From a virus, in IMG/VR virus record IMGVR_UViG_3300020200_000038, positions 1-54,815 of that record: a DNA stretch of 54,815 nucleotides; one strand, given 5' to 3'. A program made the translations under genes and the position numbers. Below are positions 25,354-31,374 of this stretch, piece after piece. A model generated the notes under the pieces. That model ran no database searches, was not told the DNA's origin, and saw only the letters and a list, made by a program, of their open reading frames with translations. The stretch's first letter is position 1. The number at the start of each line of letters is the position of its first letter.

Positions 25354-25611
25354 TTAATCAGTTTCATATTCTTCAGAGGTTATCCAAGAGATGAGAGAGC
25401 TATTACTTTCAGTTATGATCTTTGCTATGGTTTGTGCAACGTTCCAACGTATTGTAAGCCAGTCTTTATTCATCATAGGGGTAGTTTCAGGATTTATGAA
25501 CATATCTTGATCTTCCATTACCGCATATATTTCATTAAATACATGCTTACATAAAGGTGACCATTCATTCCATTGCTTTTTGGAAACCTTATATTTATTA
25601 TCTGTATTCAT
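25354..25611 (-). CDS. First gene of the minus-strand operon (85 aa), unknown
   Basis: The ATG at 25611 lies about 25 bases downstream of the predicted start of the 25645-25673 promoter. The product is tryptophan-rich and acidic (KKQWNEWSPLCKHVFNEIYAVMEDQD), with no recognised domain. No strong Shine-Dalgarno sequence is seen, only a GGGA at about minus 12. Confidence 0.55.
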   Translation of the reverse strand: MNTDNKYKVSKKQWNEWSPLCKHVFNEIYAVMEDQDMFINPETTPMMNKDWLTIRWNVAQTIAKIITESNSSLISWITSEEYETD

Positions 25612-25644
25612 GGAGATTTTCCCATGTTTCGTGGAGACCTATAT

Positions 25645-25673
25645 AGTATAACATTAAAATATTATCTTGTCAA
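25645..25673 (-). promoter_or_regulatory. Consensus sigma70 promoter for the virion operon
   Basis: On the minus strand, TTGACA (25673-25668) and TATACT (25650-25645) are separated by exactly 17 bp. Transcription would begin near 25638, just upstream of the first minus gene. An inverted repeat lies further upstream at 25738-25774. Confidence 0.75.
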
Positions 25674-25737
25674 GTAAAATCGTATATTATATTGAATTTT
25701 TTTAACTGCGGGACGAATAAAGGGGGTTTACTGGCTT

Positions 25738-25774
25738 TATCGGTAATATGTGTGATAAAAATGTCACACCGATA
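25738..25774. promoter_or_regulatory. Interrupted inverted repeat between divergent promoters
   Basis: The arms GTGTGA/TCACAC plus outer TATCG/CGATA form a stem with an internal bulge. It lies between the minus promoter (25645-25673) and the plus promoter (25806-25834). It has no T tract, so it is more likely an operator than a terminator. Confidence 0.4.
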
Positions 25775-25805
25775 TAACTAATTTAAACCCCGATGTATTT
25801 TTTTA

Positions 25806-25834
25806 TTGACAGAAACCACATTCATTGTTATACT
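25806..25834 (+). promoter_or_regulatory. Consensus sigma70 promoter of the predicted small RNA
   Basis: TTGACA at 25806-25811 and TATACT at 25829-25834 with a 17-bp spacer. No ORF with a ribosome binding site follows before the terminator at 25925-25955. Confidence 0.75.
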
Positions 25835-25840
25835 AAAGAC

Positions 25841-25955
25841 ATAGTCTTTCAAATTATCACCAAGGGTGATATGTATTATATGTATGTGGTTACAATTTAG
25901 TTTCTACTATTAGTAAGGTTTTAGTCCCTGTTAGCAATAATAGGGATTTTTTTTT
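25841..25955 (+). ncRNA. Predicted ~115-nt phage small RNA
   Basis: The interval lies between a consensus promoter and a textbook intrinsic terminator and holds no credible ORF. It contains a short stem-loop at 25855-25871 (TATCACC/GGTGATA, three-base loop) and an unstructured AU-rich middle that could base-pair with targets. It lies in the regulatory zone between the two divergent transcription programmes. It could instead be an attenuated leader for downstream plus-strand transcription. Confidence 0.55.
25925..25955 (+). terminator. Intrinsic terminator
   Basis: A nine-base-pair stem (TCCCTGTTA/TAATAGGGA, GCAA loop) is directly followed by nine T residues. Confidence 0.85.
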
Positions 25956-26194
25956 ATATTCTGAATAAGACTTTCTTTATAGTATACCTTAAGGTAGGCA
26001 CTTCAGGTGCTATATGATGGACATACATGATGGTGGACCTTTAGGCTATTAAACTGTTCCCTGGGGGTATATTTCGGTATGCGGTTTAAAGTGGTTTCAA
26101 TGTCTTTTATGGGTTTTCTGGCAAGTATGTGCATATGCATTTGCAGGGGGTGGGTGGCTCCGGCAAGGGGTCGGTGGTGGTTGCTGGGACCGGT

Positions 26195-26578
26195 CTGTAT
26201 ACAGTCAATTGACGCGCCCTGTATACAGTCAATGGACGCGTCGTATACAATCACGTCCGTGGAGTTGCATTCATTGTATACATTGTATCGGTCACCCTGG
26301 CTCGCGCTGTATACAATCATGGGATCCCTGCGCTGTATACAATTGTGGGATCGGGTAAGATGGCATGCCTACCTACCATGCTCACCTTGTAAACCCAGGA
26401 CCGTATACAACCTTTTACGTGAAACCACATAACCTAACCAGACCTGTATACAACCCACCATGAACAAACTGTTACACTGTACGGTAAATTTCCTCGCTTG
26501 ACTTGGCGAGTGGGGTCATGGTAGAATTGGGATGCTAGATAGCGCACCGTTATCTAGGTAACCTAATGGAGTGTATAC
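26195..26578. repeat. Cluster of nine GTATAC-centred sites (iteron/operator-like)
   Basis: GTATAC cores lie at 26197, 26221, 26243, 26276, 26309, 26335, 26403, 26446 and 26573. Most read CTGTATACA(A/G), several followed by TCA(A/T)(G/T)G. Two more lie inside the following gene: 26817, within a 16-bp perfect palindrome (26812-26827), and 27157. A six-base site is expected about once per 4 kb, so nine in 0.4 kb is a strong excess. This could be an operator array for autoregulation or an origin with iterons. The stretch 25956-26194 holds no gene I can support. Confidence 0.85.
26498..26527 (+). promoter_or_regulatory. Promoter for the GC-rich gene
   Basis: TTGACT at 26498-26503 and TAGAAT at 26522-26527, spacer 18 bp. 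The -35 is embedded in an inverted repeat (CTCGC...GCGAG), a possible operator. It lies within the GTATAC cluster. Confidence 0.55.
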
Positions 26579-26580
26579 AG

Positions 26581-26827
26581 ATGTCGAAGATCACAAAGAA
26601 GACGACAAAGGCAACCGTTGCCGCGTTCGAAGCTACGCAGAAGCCTGCCGTTGAAGCGAAGAAGGCAGTAGCCCCAACTCCGCTTGCTGATGTCGAGAAG
26701 GCGGCAGCACTCGAAGCCGCGCACGAAGCAGTCAAATCTGCGGCTCTCGCCCTCCTGGCCACGTCGACCAAGACCGAAACCCGCAAGATTGCACTCGCAC
26801 TCGCCCTAATCGAGCTGTATACAGCTC
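26581..26827. promoter_or_regulatory. GTATAC palindrome inside the coding region
   Basis: At 26812-26827 a 16-bp perfect palindrome, GAGCTGTATACAGCTC, carries the same core as the upstream cluster. Its presence inside the gene suggests the sites bind a protein that also touches coding DNA. Confidence 0.4.
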
Positions 26828-27546
26828 AGGGTCGCACCACGGTGATCGAACACGAAGCCATGACCATGCTTTGCGAGATGGCCGGCGTGAGCCAAAATCG
26901 AAGGGCTGCGCGCAAGCCCGGCGCGCTGCCGGCGGCACCCGAAACATTCCGCTACTCTGCCTCTAATGCCATCCGCTACGCCCGGCTGGTGCTGGAAGCG
27001 CCAAACAGGCAGTGCACCATCTTCCGCAATGATGCCGGCGCTGTCGTTGCAATGATGCCGGGCAACGTTGCTGAGCCGCGCATTCGGTGCGGCGAAGAGT
27101 GGGTAGACAATACGAACGCGCGGGCAGTTGTGTGTCGCGCGGCAGACCTTGACCGTGTATACAGGGACACGTTCCAAGGCCACCGCCGCACCGCGAAGGC
27201 AGCCAACACGTCCGCCCGCGACCTTGGCCTTCAAGCCCTACGTCAGGTCAGTCGAAGCATGCTACTTCAGGCGTTCTTCGAAGTTGTTGCCAACTCACGC
27301 GATGAACTGGGCGACAAGGTAGTCCTGACCCCGACGCCCAAGGGTGCCTTCAGTGAGGCCGACATTGAACGCCTCGTACGGCTGCGGGACTGGCTCTGCA
27401 TGATCTTGCCACTCGACCGGGCTGACGTGTTGCAAGGCCAGCTCGCAGAGATGACAGCCCTTTGGAAACAGCGTGATGCCGATTATGAGGCGGAGTACAC
27501 GTTGCGTACTGCGCTTGAAGCGAAGCTCGCGGCCACGTCGAAGTAG
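26581..27546 (+). CDS. GC-rich cargo gene, unknown function (321 aa)
   Basis: I choose the ATG at 26581 (GGAG nine bases upstream) over the ATG at 26566. The first ~65 residues are Lys/Ala-rich (SKITKKTTKATVAAFEATQK), as in basic DNA-binding or secreted tails. The middle contains LIELYTAQGRTTVIEHEAM and a segment with RNDAGAVVAMMPGN. The C-terminus is a charged helix. No family was recognised. Base composition is far more GC-rich than the flanking phage genes, and it is preceded by GTATAC sites and followed by a strong terminator, so it looks like a horizontally acquired, self-contained unit. A replication or regulatory protein binding GTATAC sites is a guess. Its C-terminal QRDADYEA is encoded by 25 bp repeated exactly in the downstream Sel1 gene. 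Confidence 0.6.
   Translation: MSKITKKTTKATVAAFEATQKPAVEAKKAVAPTPLADVEKAAALEAAHEAVKSAALALLATSTKTETRKIALALALIELYTAQGRTTVIEHEAMTMLCEMAGVSQNRRAARKPGALPAAPETFRYSASNAIRYARLVLEAPNRQCTIFRNDAGAVVAMMPGNVAEPRIRCGEEWVDNTNARAVVCRAADLDRVYRDTFQGHRRTAKAANTSARDLGLQALRQVSRSMLLQAFFEVVANSRDELGDKVVLTPTPKGAFSEADIERLVRLRDWLCMILPLDRADVLQGQLAEMTALWKQRDADYEAEYTLRTALEAKLAATSK
27467..27491. repeat. 25-bp direct copy shared with 28419-28443
   Basis: The 25 bases are identical in this gene and in the Sel1-repeat gene, and read in the same frame (QRDADYEA) in two otherwise unrelated proteins. Confidence 0.95.
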
Positions 27547-27565
27547 GCCGCCCGCACTCACCCTT

Positions 27566-27598
27566 GGCGCGCGCCTACGGGCGCGCGCCACTTTTTTT
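27566..27598 (+). terminator. Strong GC-rich intrinsic terminator
   Basis: A ten-base-pair GGCGCGCGCC stem with TACG loop (27566-27589) and a run of seven T starting two bases later. It begins 20 bp after the 321-aa gene's stop. Confidence 0.85.
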
Positions 27599-27917
27599 GC
27601 CCCGATTGTTCGATATTTGTAGAAATATGAAACAATCTTCTATCACAAATCGAACTATCATCAAATTTTATTATTTGGTTGTTGGTTGTTGGTTGTTGGT
27701 TGTTGGTTGTTGGTTGTTGGCCGAGTAGGCGACCAGACGCCAAATAAACGACATTCACCACTGGCGCGCGCCTACGAGCGCGCGCTTTTCTGCCCCGATT
27801 GTTCGATATTTCTAGAAGTATCGAATAATTTTCTATCACAATTCGATATTTCCAGAAGTATCGAATTTTATTCTATGGTTGTTGGTTGTTGGTTGTTGGT
27901 TGTTGGTTGTTGGTTGT
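27566..27917. repeat. Duplicated hairpin-palindrome-heptamer module
   Basis: Two modules (about 27566-27720 and 27763-27917) have the same order: GC-rich hairpin, a TGCCCCGATTGTTCGATATTT block, AT-rich palindromes of the TTCGATA...TATCGAA type, and an array of GGTTGTT heptamers (27675-27720 and 27876-27917, roughly six units each). A third heptamer array without the module is at 29240-29270. This fills the gene-free stretch 27547-28006. Heptameric short tandem repeats of this type are known from filamentous cyanobacteria (family knowledge). Confidence 0.85.
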
Positions 27918-27950
27918 CGTGGCGAGACTTCCAAGTCCATACCGTCTAAT

Positions 27951-27979
27951 TTGACATAACTATTGAAATGTGCTACAAT
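27951..27979 (+). promoter_or_regulatory. Sigma70 promoter of the Sel1 genes
   Basis: TTGACA at 27951-27956 and TACAAT at 27974-27979, 17-bp spacer. It shares the extended form (TTGACATAA ... GTGCTA) with the 30945-30973 promoter. Confidence 0.7.
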
Positions 27980-28018
27980 TAACATACTGGTAAATCCAAT
28001 TAACAGATGGTGAATGCA

Positions 28019-28738
28019 ATGGAGGACATGCTGATCACGGGGAAAACTGAAGAATGGCTGACAGCTAGAATGCGATCGCTAGCCAATCAGGGCTATGCGG
28101 GGGCGCAGTACACCATCGGCCTTATGTACGCCGAGAGCCGGGGTGTTCCCCAGGACTTTGTCGAGGCCGCCAAGTGGTTCCGACTGGCAGCCGAGCAGGG
28201 CTATGCGAAGGCGCAGTGCTACCTCGGCTGGATGTACTTCGTCGGCCAGGGTGTTCTTGAGGACGATGCCGATGCCGTCAAGTGGTACCGACTGGCGGCC
28301 AAGCAGGGCCTTGCGGCAGCGCAGTACAACCTCGGCAAGATGTACGACAACGGCCTGGGTGTTCCCCGAGACGATGTCGAGGCCGTGAAGTGGTACCGGC
28401 TTGCAGCCGAGCAGGGCCAACAGCGTGATGCCGATTATGAGGCTAAGATCTATTCTGCGCAGGCGCTATCTCAGTTGCGATCGCTAGCCAATCGGGGCTT
28501 TGCAGAGGCGCAGTTCAACCTCGGCTGGATGTACGCTAACGGCGAGGGTGTTCCCCGGGACGATGCCGAGGCCGCGAAGTGGTACCGTCGCGCAGCCAAG
28601 CTGGGCCATCGGCAAGCCATATACAACCAAAAGGCCACGATCCTTTCGCTCTATAGTTACTTAAATCAGTACGTCCCTGATAACGATGGAGAATGCAATG
28701 AAAACCAAAAGGCATCCTCAGCAAAAGCTGACAGCTAA
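28019..28738 (+). CDS. Sel1-like repeat protein (239 aa)
   Basis: Start at 28019 (GGTG upstream); the ATG at 28007 is an alternative. Four Sel1-type repeats are visible: AQYTIGLMYAESRGV, AQCYLGWMYFVGQGV, AQYNLGKMYDNGLGV and AQFNLGWMYANGEGV, each followed by DDxxEAxKWYRxAAxxG. Between repeats 3 and 4 is an insert beginning QRDADYEA whose DNA recurs in the upstream gene. The repeats form an alpha-solenoid for protein-protein contacts; no enzyme domain is present. GC-rich composition and the sites GCGATCGC at 28073 and 28478 differ from the phage backbone. It may act on a host partner. The C-terminus (~25 residues) is polar and unrelated to the repeats. Confidence 0.8.
   Translation: MEDMLITGKTEEWLTARMRSLANQGYAGAQYTIGLMYAESRGVPQDFVEAAKWFRLAAEQGYAKAQCYLGWMYFVGQGVLEDDADAVKWYRLAAKQGLAAAQYNLGKMYDNGLGVPRDDVEAVKWYRLAAEQGQQRDADYEAKIYSAQALSQLRSLANRGFAEAQFNLGWMYANGEGVPRDDAEAAKWYRRAAKLGHRQAIYNQKATILSLYSYLNQYVPDNDGECNENQKASSAKADS
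28419..28443. repeat. 25-bp copy inside the Sel1 gene (matches 27467-27491)
   Basis: Exact match to the C-terminal coding region of the 321-aa gene, in the same frame. It lies at the junction between Sel1 repeat 3 and the next LRSLANRG segment, as if inserted. Confidence 0.95.
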
Positions 28739-28955
28739 GGCCGCGACGTGGTTACGGCGTGCGGCCAAGCAGGGCGATGCGTGGTCGCAATTTATGCTGC
28801 GATCGCTCGCCGAGCAGGGCCATGCGGAGGCGCAGTACAACCTCGGCGTTATGTACGACTACGGCGAGGGTGTTCCCGAGGACGATGCCGAGGCCATGAA
28901 ATGGTTCCGGCTGGCGGCCGAGCAGGGCCATCAGCACGCCATATGGAGAAGGTGA
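28698..28955 (+). CDS. Short Sel1-repeat protein, tandem paralogue (85 aa)
   Basis: GGAG six bases before the ATG at 28698 decides the start over 28686. The frame overlaps the previous Sel1 gene by 41 bases. It holds one full repeat (AQYNLGVMYDYGEGV, then EAMKWFRLAAEQGH) and a degenerate half repeat. A third GCGATCGC occurs here (28800). It is likely a recent duplicate of the upstream gene's repeat region or a remnant split from it by rearrangement. Confidence 0.65.
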   Translation: MKTKRHPQQKLTAKAATWLRRAAKQGDAWSQFMLRSLAEQGHAEAQYNLGVMYDYGEGVPEDDAEAMKWFRLAAEQGHQHAIWRR

Positions 28956-28958
28956 ATC

Positions 28959-29168
28959 ATGACCTATTCAAAGGATTCGCACGATCAGAGAACCGATGCT
29001 GAACGAAAGCGTTACAAGCGGAGAATGCTGCGCATGAAATATCAACGCGCCCTAGAACGCCACAGGGAATTCAGCATCCTTTATGACGCCTTGGGTTACA
29101 TCGCGGCGATCATCATTGGCTGCACCCTACCGGTGCTAGCTTGGGCAATTTTGAGGATTGCGCCATGA
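28959..29168 (+). CDS. Small basic single-pass membrane protein (69 aa)
   Basis: AAGGTG eight to nine bases before the ATG at 28959. The first ~35 residues are highly basic (RTDAERKRYKRRMLRMKYQR), followed by a C-terminal membrane helix (~45-66, YIAAIIIGCTLPVLAWAIL). It is three bases downstream of the second Sel1 gene, so co-expressed with it. Function unknown. Confidence 0.6.
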   Translation: MTYSKDSHDQRTDAERKRYKRRMLRMKYQRALERHREFSILYDALGYIAAIIIGCTLPVLAWAILRIAP

Positions 29169-29278
29169 ATAACATCCTGATCAAGAAGCTGGGCCTGCCC
29201 AACATCCGGGATCGGAACCAAACTATCACGCGAAAATTATTGGTTGTTGGTTGTTGGTTGTTGGTTGTTGCAAAATAA
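29165..29278 (+). pseudogene. Gene start truncated by a heptamer array (37 codons)
   Basis: The ATG overlaps the previous stop (ATGA), the usual coupled arrangement. After ~25 ordinary codons (NNILIKKLGLPNIRDRNQTI) the frame enters the GGTTGTT array, reads Leu/Val/Gly/Cys/Trp from it and stops. This looks like a gene whose 3' part was lost when the repeat array arrived. It may also be a functionless tail of the cargo segment. Confidence 0.5.
29240..29270. repeat. Third GGTTGTT heptamer array
   Basis: About four heptamer units, identical in sequence to the two arrays at 27675-27720 and 27876-27917. It marks the right end of the GC-rich cargo segment, 20 bp before the tRNA. Confidence 0.9.
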
Positions 29279-29289
29279 AAATAGGTTTA

Positions 29290-29379
29290 GGGCGTCGGCT
29301 CTGGTGAGCGGCTCTGTCTTATAAACAGGGGCGGCAGATAACCGTAGACGGGTGGGTTCGATCCCCACGGCGCCTACCA
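29290..29379 (+). tRNA. tRNA with a long variable arm; anticodon reads UAU (possibly Ile, AUA codon)
   Basis: A seven-pair acceptor stem is visible (GGGCGTC with GGCGCCT, two G-U pairs), an encoded CCA end (29377-29379), a five-pair T-stem around TTCGATC (GTGGG/CCCAC), and an anticodon stem TCTGT/ACAGG with loop CTTATAA, so the anticodon is TAT. The D-arm is irregular. Between anticodon and T arms about 22 bases can form a small extra stem, giving a 90-nt class-II-like tRNA. Class II form is normal for Leu, Ser and Tyr, not Ile, so the decoded amino acid is uncertain. Decoding AUA would suit the AT-rich phage genes. Confidence 0.75.
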
Positions 29380-29400
29380 AACCATTACAGCAGGATTGAC

Positions 29401-29574
29401 AATGATCATCAACAACTGCCATATATCTAGTGATTTGATACCTTTACATCCATATAGCATGACTATACTGCGGTTGTGGATTGAAGGGATTATTATGGAT
29501 TTAGAGTTTACTCGTCTATTTACGTTACCTAACTCCAGATATATAGACCTTGCATTCTGTTTGATTGGGAACTA
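29401..29574 (+). CDS. Small protein (57 aa), unknown
   Basis: An AGGA six to seven bases before the ATG at 29401 supports this start. The product begins MIINNCHISSDLIPLHPYSM and has a hydrophobic middle. It ends two bases before the next gene's ATG. AT-rich composition shows it belongs to the phage backbone, right of the cargo segment. Confidence 0.5.
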
Positions 29575-29576
29575 AC

Positions 29577-29966
29577 ATGAGCAAACTTTATACCCCGACA
29601 GATACAGACAAGTCTAACCCGGCTGATCCCTTAAATGACGTCATATATCTTACATTGGGTCATGAATATTCTGATCTTATTGAAGAAGCAAATTTAGAGT
29701 ATAAACATAAGGAAGCATATCTAATTGACTATACCATACTTGTAATACTGGGTAATGCTGTACGTGATGTCACTGGTCGTTATGGTAGAAATATGATGTA
29801 CGAATTGAACCATTCATATTTTGAATCAGATGGCTATGACTATGCAAGCAACAATCACATCCAGTATATGGTTGATTTTGAAACTAAACTGGTCAGGATA
29901 TTTGAGCGGTTGAGATATAAACAAGCAACACACGAGGATTTCACAACTGAATATGTTAGCGATTAA
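29577..29966 (+). CDS. Unknown early protein (129 aa)
   Basis: GGGA seven bases before the ATG at 29577. The product is acidic and helical, with PADPLNDVIYLTLGHEYSDLI and RYGRNMMYELNHSYFESDGY. It is the first sizeable gene right of the tRNA in the plus-strand early region. No family recognised; early phage proteins of this type often target host functions. Confidence 0.6.
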   Translation: MSKLYTPTDTDKSNPADPLNDVIYLTLGHEYSDLIEEANLEYKHKEAYLIDYTILVILGNAVRDVTGRYGRNMMYELNHSYFESDGYDYASNNHIQYMVDFETKLVRIFERLRYKQATHEDFTTEYVSD

Positions 29967-30019
29967 AACATTCAGAGCAACATCACTAGAGTATTAACAG
30001 TTCAACAATAGGTCATAAT

Positions 30020-30208
30020 ATGAATAAAATAATTTCTTTTTTCAAGATTGGTTATAAAGATTTCTTTAATGGATTAGCTATTAATCCATATTCACATACC
30101 ACTCACAAGTTTCAACATGATGAGTGGCTTAAAGGTTGGAAAACAGCCCAAGAAGATGCATGGCGTGACTATGAGCGACAGAAAGAAGAACAAACTAGAG
30201 ATAAATGA
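30020..30208 (+). CDS. Ribosome-modulation-factor-like protein (62 aa)
   Basis: The pattern GYKDFFNGLAINPYSHTT...W-x-x-GW-x-x-AQED matches the Y-x-x-G/F-x-x-G-x(n)-(C/N)PY-x(n)-W-x-x-GW-x-x-A core of ribosome modulation factor (Rmf). In bacteria Rmf helps dimerise and silence ribosomes (family knowledge). The N-terminus is short and basic, and an AGG lies upstream of the ATG. Many phages carry such small Rmf-like proteins of unproven role. Here it sits in the early gene region. Confidence 0.6.
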   Translation: MNKIISFFKIGYKDFFNGLAINPYSHTTHKFQHDEWLKGWKTAQEDAWRDYERQKEEQTRDK

Positions 30209-30247
30209 TGAATTATCTAACCATAACATACGAAAATGGAGTAAAAA

Positions 30248-30574
30248 ATGCCCAAGGCTCGCACCTTACGAAGGGCGCGTGACACCCATCGGACATGGCA
30301 AGCATCGATGGAAAACCAAGAGATCATCAGTCTTGGTATGCATCGTGAACTACTTGCCAAAATTGATCGCCATGTCATGCATATCAATGCACATAAGAAG
30401 AATTATGAAATCGACGCATTTCCCCACATCAATCGTTCTCAATTCATTCGCATGGCATGTGCAAACTTCCTGGAACTACAGGATCATCTCGCCATGCTTG
30501 GGAATATGAATTCAGGTTCTACCCCTGCGACCACTCCCACTATCATCGCTGCCACCAACAACAATAAGCACTAG
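30248..30574 (+). CDS. Ribbon-helix-helix-type DNA-binding protein (108 aa)
   Basis: GGAG seven bases before the ATG at 30248. After a basic N-terminus (KARTLRRARDTHRTW), residues ~27-80 show the Arc/CopG-like order: a strand (ISLGMH), a helix (RELLAKIDRHVMHINAHKK), then a helix beginning with NRSQFIRMACANFLEL. The C-terminal tail is Thr/Pro-rich. It probably binds DNA as a dimer and regulates transcription, a plausible early regulator. Confidence 0.6.
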   Translation: MPKARTLRRARDTHRTWQASMENQEIISLGMHRELLAKIDRHVMHINAHKKNYEIDAFPHINRSQFIRMACANFLELQDHLAMLGNMNSGSTPATTPTIIAATNNNKH

Positions 30575-30583
30575 GAGAATAAA

Positions 30584-30934
30584 ATGTCTGCAGACAATGG
30601 CATCTACATTTTGCATACGCTGGACAATGAATATCGTGTTGCTTATCTGGCCGCTATCGATAACATGTACTGGAACAGAATCCTCCGCAAGTTCGGGCAT
30701 CAAATCACCAACAAGGGTGGGTTCACTCACTGTACTGTCCACAAAACCCAGGAAGAAGCCCTAAAGATGTCTGCCTTACTCTACGAGGACATTGTGCAGA
30801 GAGAAGGTGACCCCATGTTCGTGGAATACGGGATTCAGATCCTGGCACACCCGGATGTTGATTTTAACAGTCTTCCAACACATGACGAATACATGAAGAT
30901 AAACGATGATGACCGCATTATGCATGATATGTAG
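30584..30934 (+). CDS. Conserved phage protein 'MSADNGIYIL' family (116 aa)
   Basis: The start MSADNGIYILHT followed by YRVAYLAAIDN and a middle with HCTVHKTQEEALKMSALLYED is a known conserved phage hypothetical protein (family knowledge). It has no characterised function. It lies 9 bp after the RHH gene and ends before the 30945-30973 promoter. Confidence 0.75.
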   Translation: MSADNGIYILHTLDNEYRVAYLAAIDNMYWNRILRKFGHQITNKGGFTHCTVHKTQEEALKMSALLYEDIVQREGDPMFVEYGIQILAHPDVDFNSLPTHDEYMKINDDDRIMHDM

Positions 30935-30944
30935 ATACTTTTCC

Positions 30945-30973
30945 TTGACATAAGAAACGATTGGTGCTATAAT
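30945..30973 (+). promoter_or_regulatory. Perfect consensus sigma70 promoter
   Basis: TTGACA at 30945-30950 and TATAAT at 30968-30973, spacer 17 bp. It starts the operon of 31008 onward. Confidence 0.85.
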
Positions 30974-31007
30974 GTAATCACAATGAAAAAAGAAATGGAA
31001 AACTAAT

Positions 31008-31172
31008 ATGAAGAATATTACTGAAGATATGATTAAGGCTGCACGTAAGTATGCACAACATCCTAATAACAGATCTGATCCGTTCGCATTCAACCGTGCT
31101 CTTAGTCGTATGAAGTGGGAACTTGCTATTCCCCAGGATTATCTTGAAAAGCACGATCATGATATTGCATAG
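31008..31172 (+). CDS. Small protein (54 aa), unknown
   Basis: First gene after the consensus promoter. The ATG at 31008 has a GGAA about seven bases upstream. The product is basic and helical (EDMIKAARKYAQHPNNRS...LSRMKWELAIPQDYLEK). No family recognised. Confidence 0.6.
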   Translation: MKNITEDMIKAARKYAQHPNNRSDPFAFNRALSRMKWELAIPQDYLEKHDHDIA

Positions 31173-31182
31173 AGGTAATAAT

Positions 31183-31374
31183 ATGACTGCGAGTAAAATT
31201 AGAGAATACATTCGTGCTGGCATGTTGGTTGTTCCAACAGAAGCCACACGAATTGCAAAAGTCCAATTGATTGCTGGACTTAAGGCTCAACTTAAAATGG
31301 AGAAGAAAGCTCTGAAGGAGCTTGAGAATATTATTGTTCAGGTTGCAGAAGTTGCTAAGGAGCAAGCAGCCTAA
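31183..31374 (+). CDS. Small helical protein (63 aa)
   Basis: AGAGG precedes the ATG at 31183. The product is largely one or two amphipathic helices (KVQLIAGLKAQLKMEKKALK, then IVQVAEVAKEQAA), compatible with a coiled-coil protein. It ends seven bases before a strong hairpin at 31382-31409. Confidence 0.6.
   Translation: MTASKIREYIRAGMLVVPTEATRIAKVQLIAGLKAQLKMEKKALKELENIIVQVAEVAKEQAA

Noticed and set aside
24972-25611. Integrase, repressor or attachment site near the divergence
   Set aside because: No recombinase catalytic motif or repeat pair suited to an att core was seen. The tRNA at 29.3 kb is complete on its own but has no partner repeat.
26003-26432. Open frames in the GTATAC-rich region
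   Set aside because: They run across the repeated sites, have no ribosome binding site and unnatural composition. The interval is better read as regulatory.
29237-29422. Minus-strand frame with VGAVGIEPT
   Set aside because: This peptide is typical of spurious translations of the antisense of tRNA genes, and here it covers the tRNA at 29290-29379.
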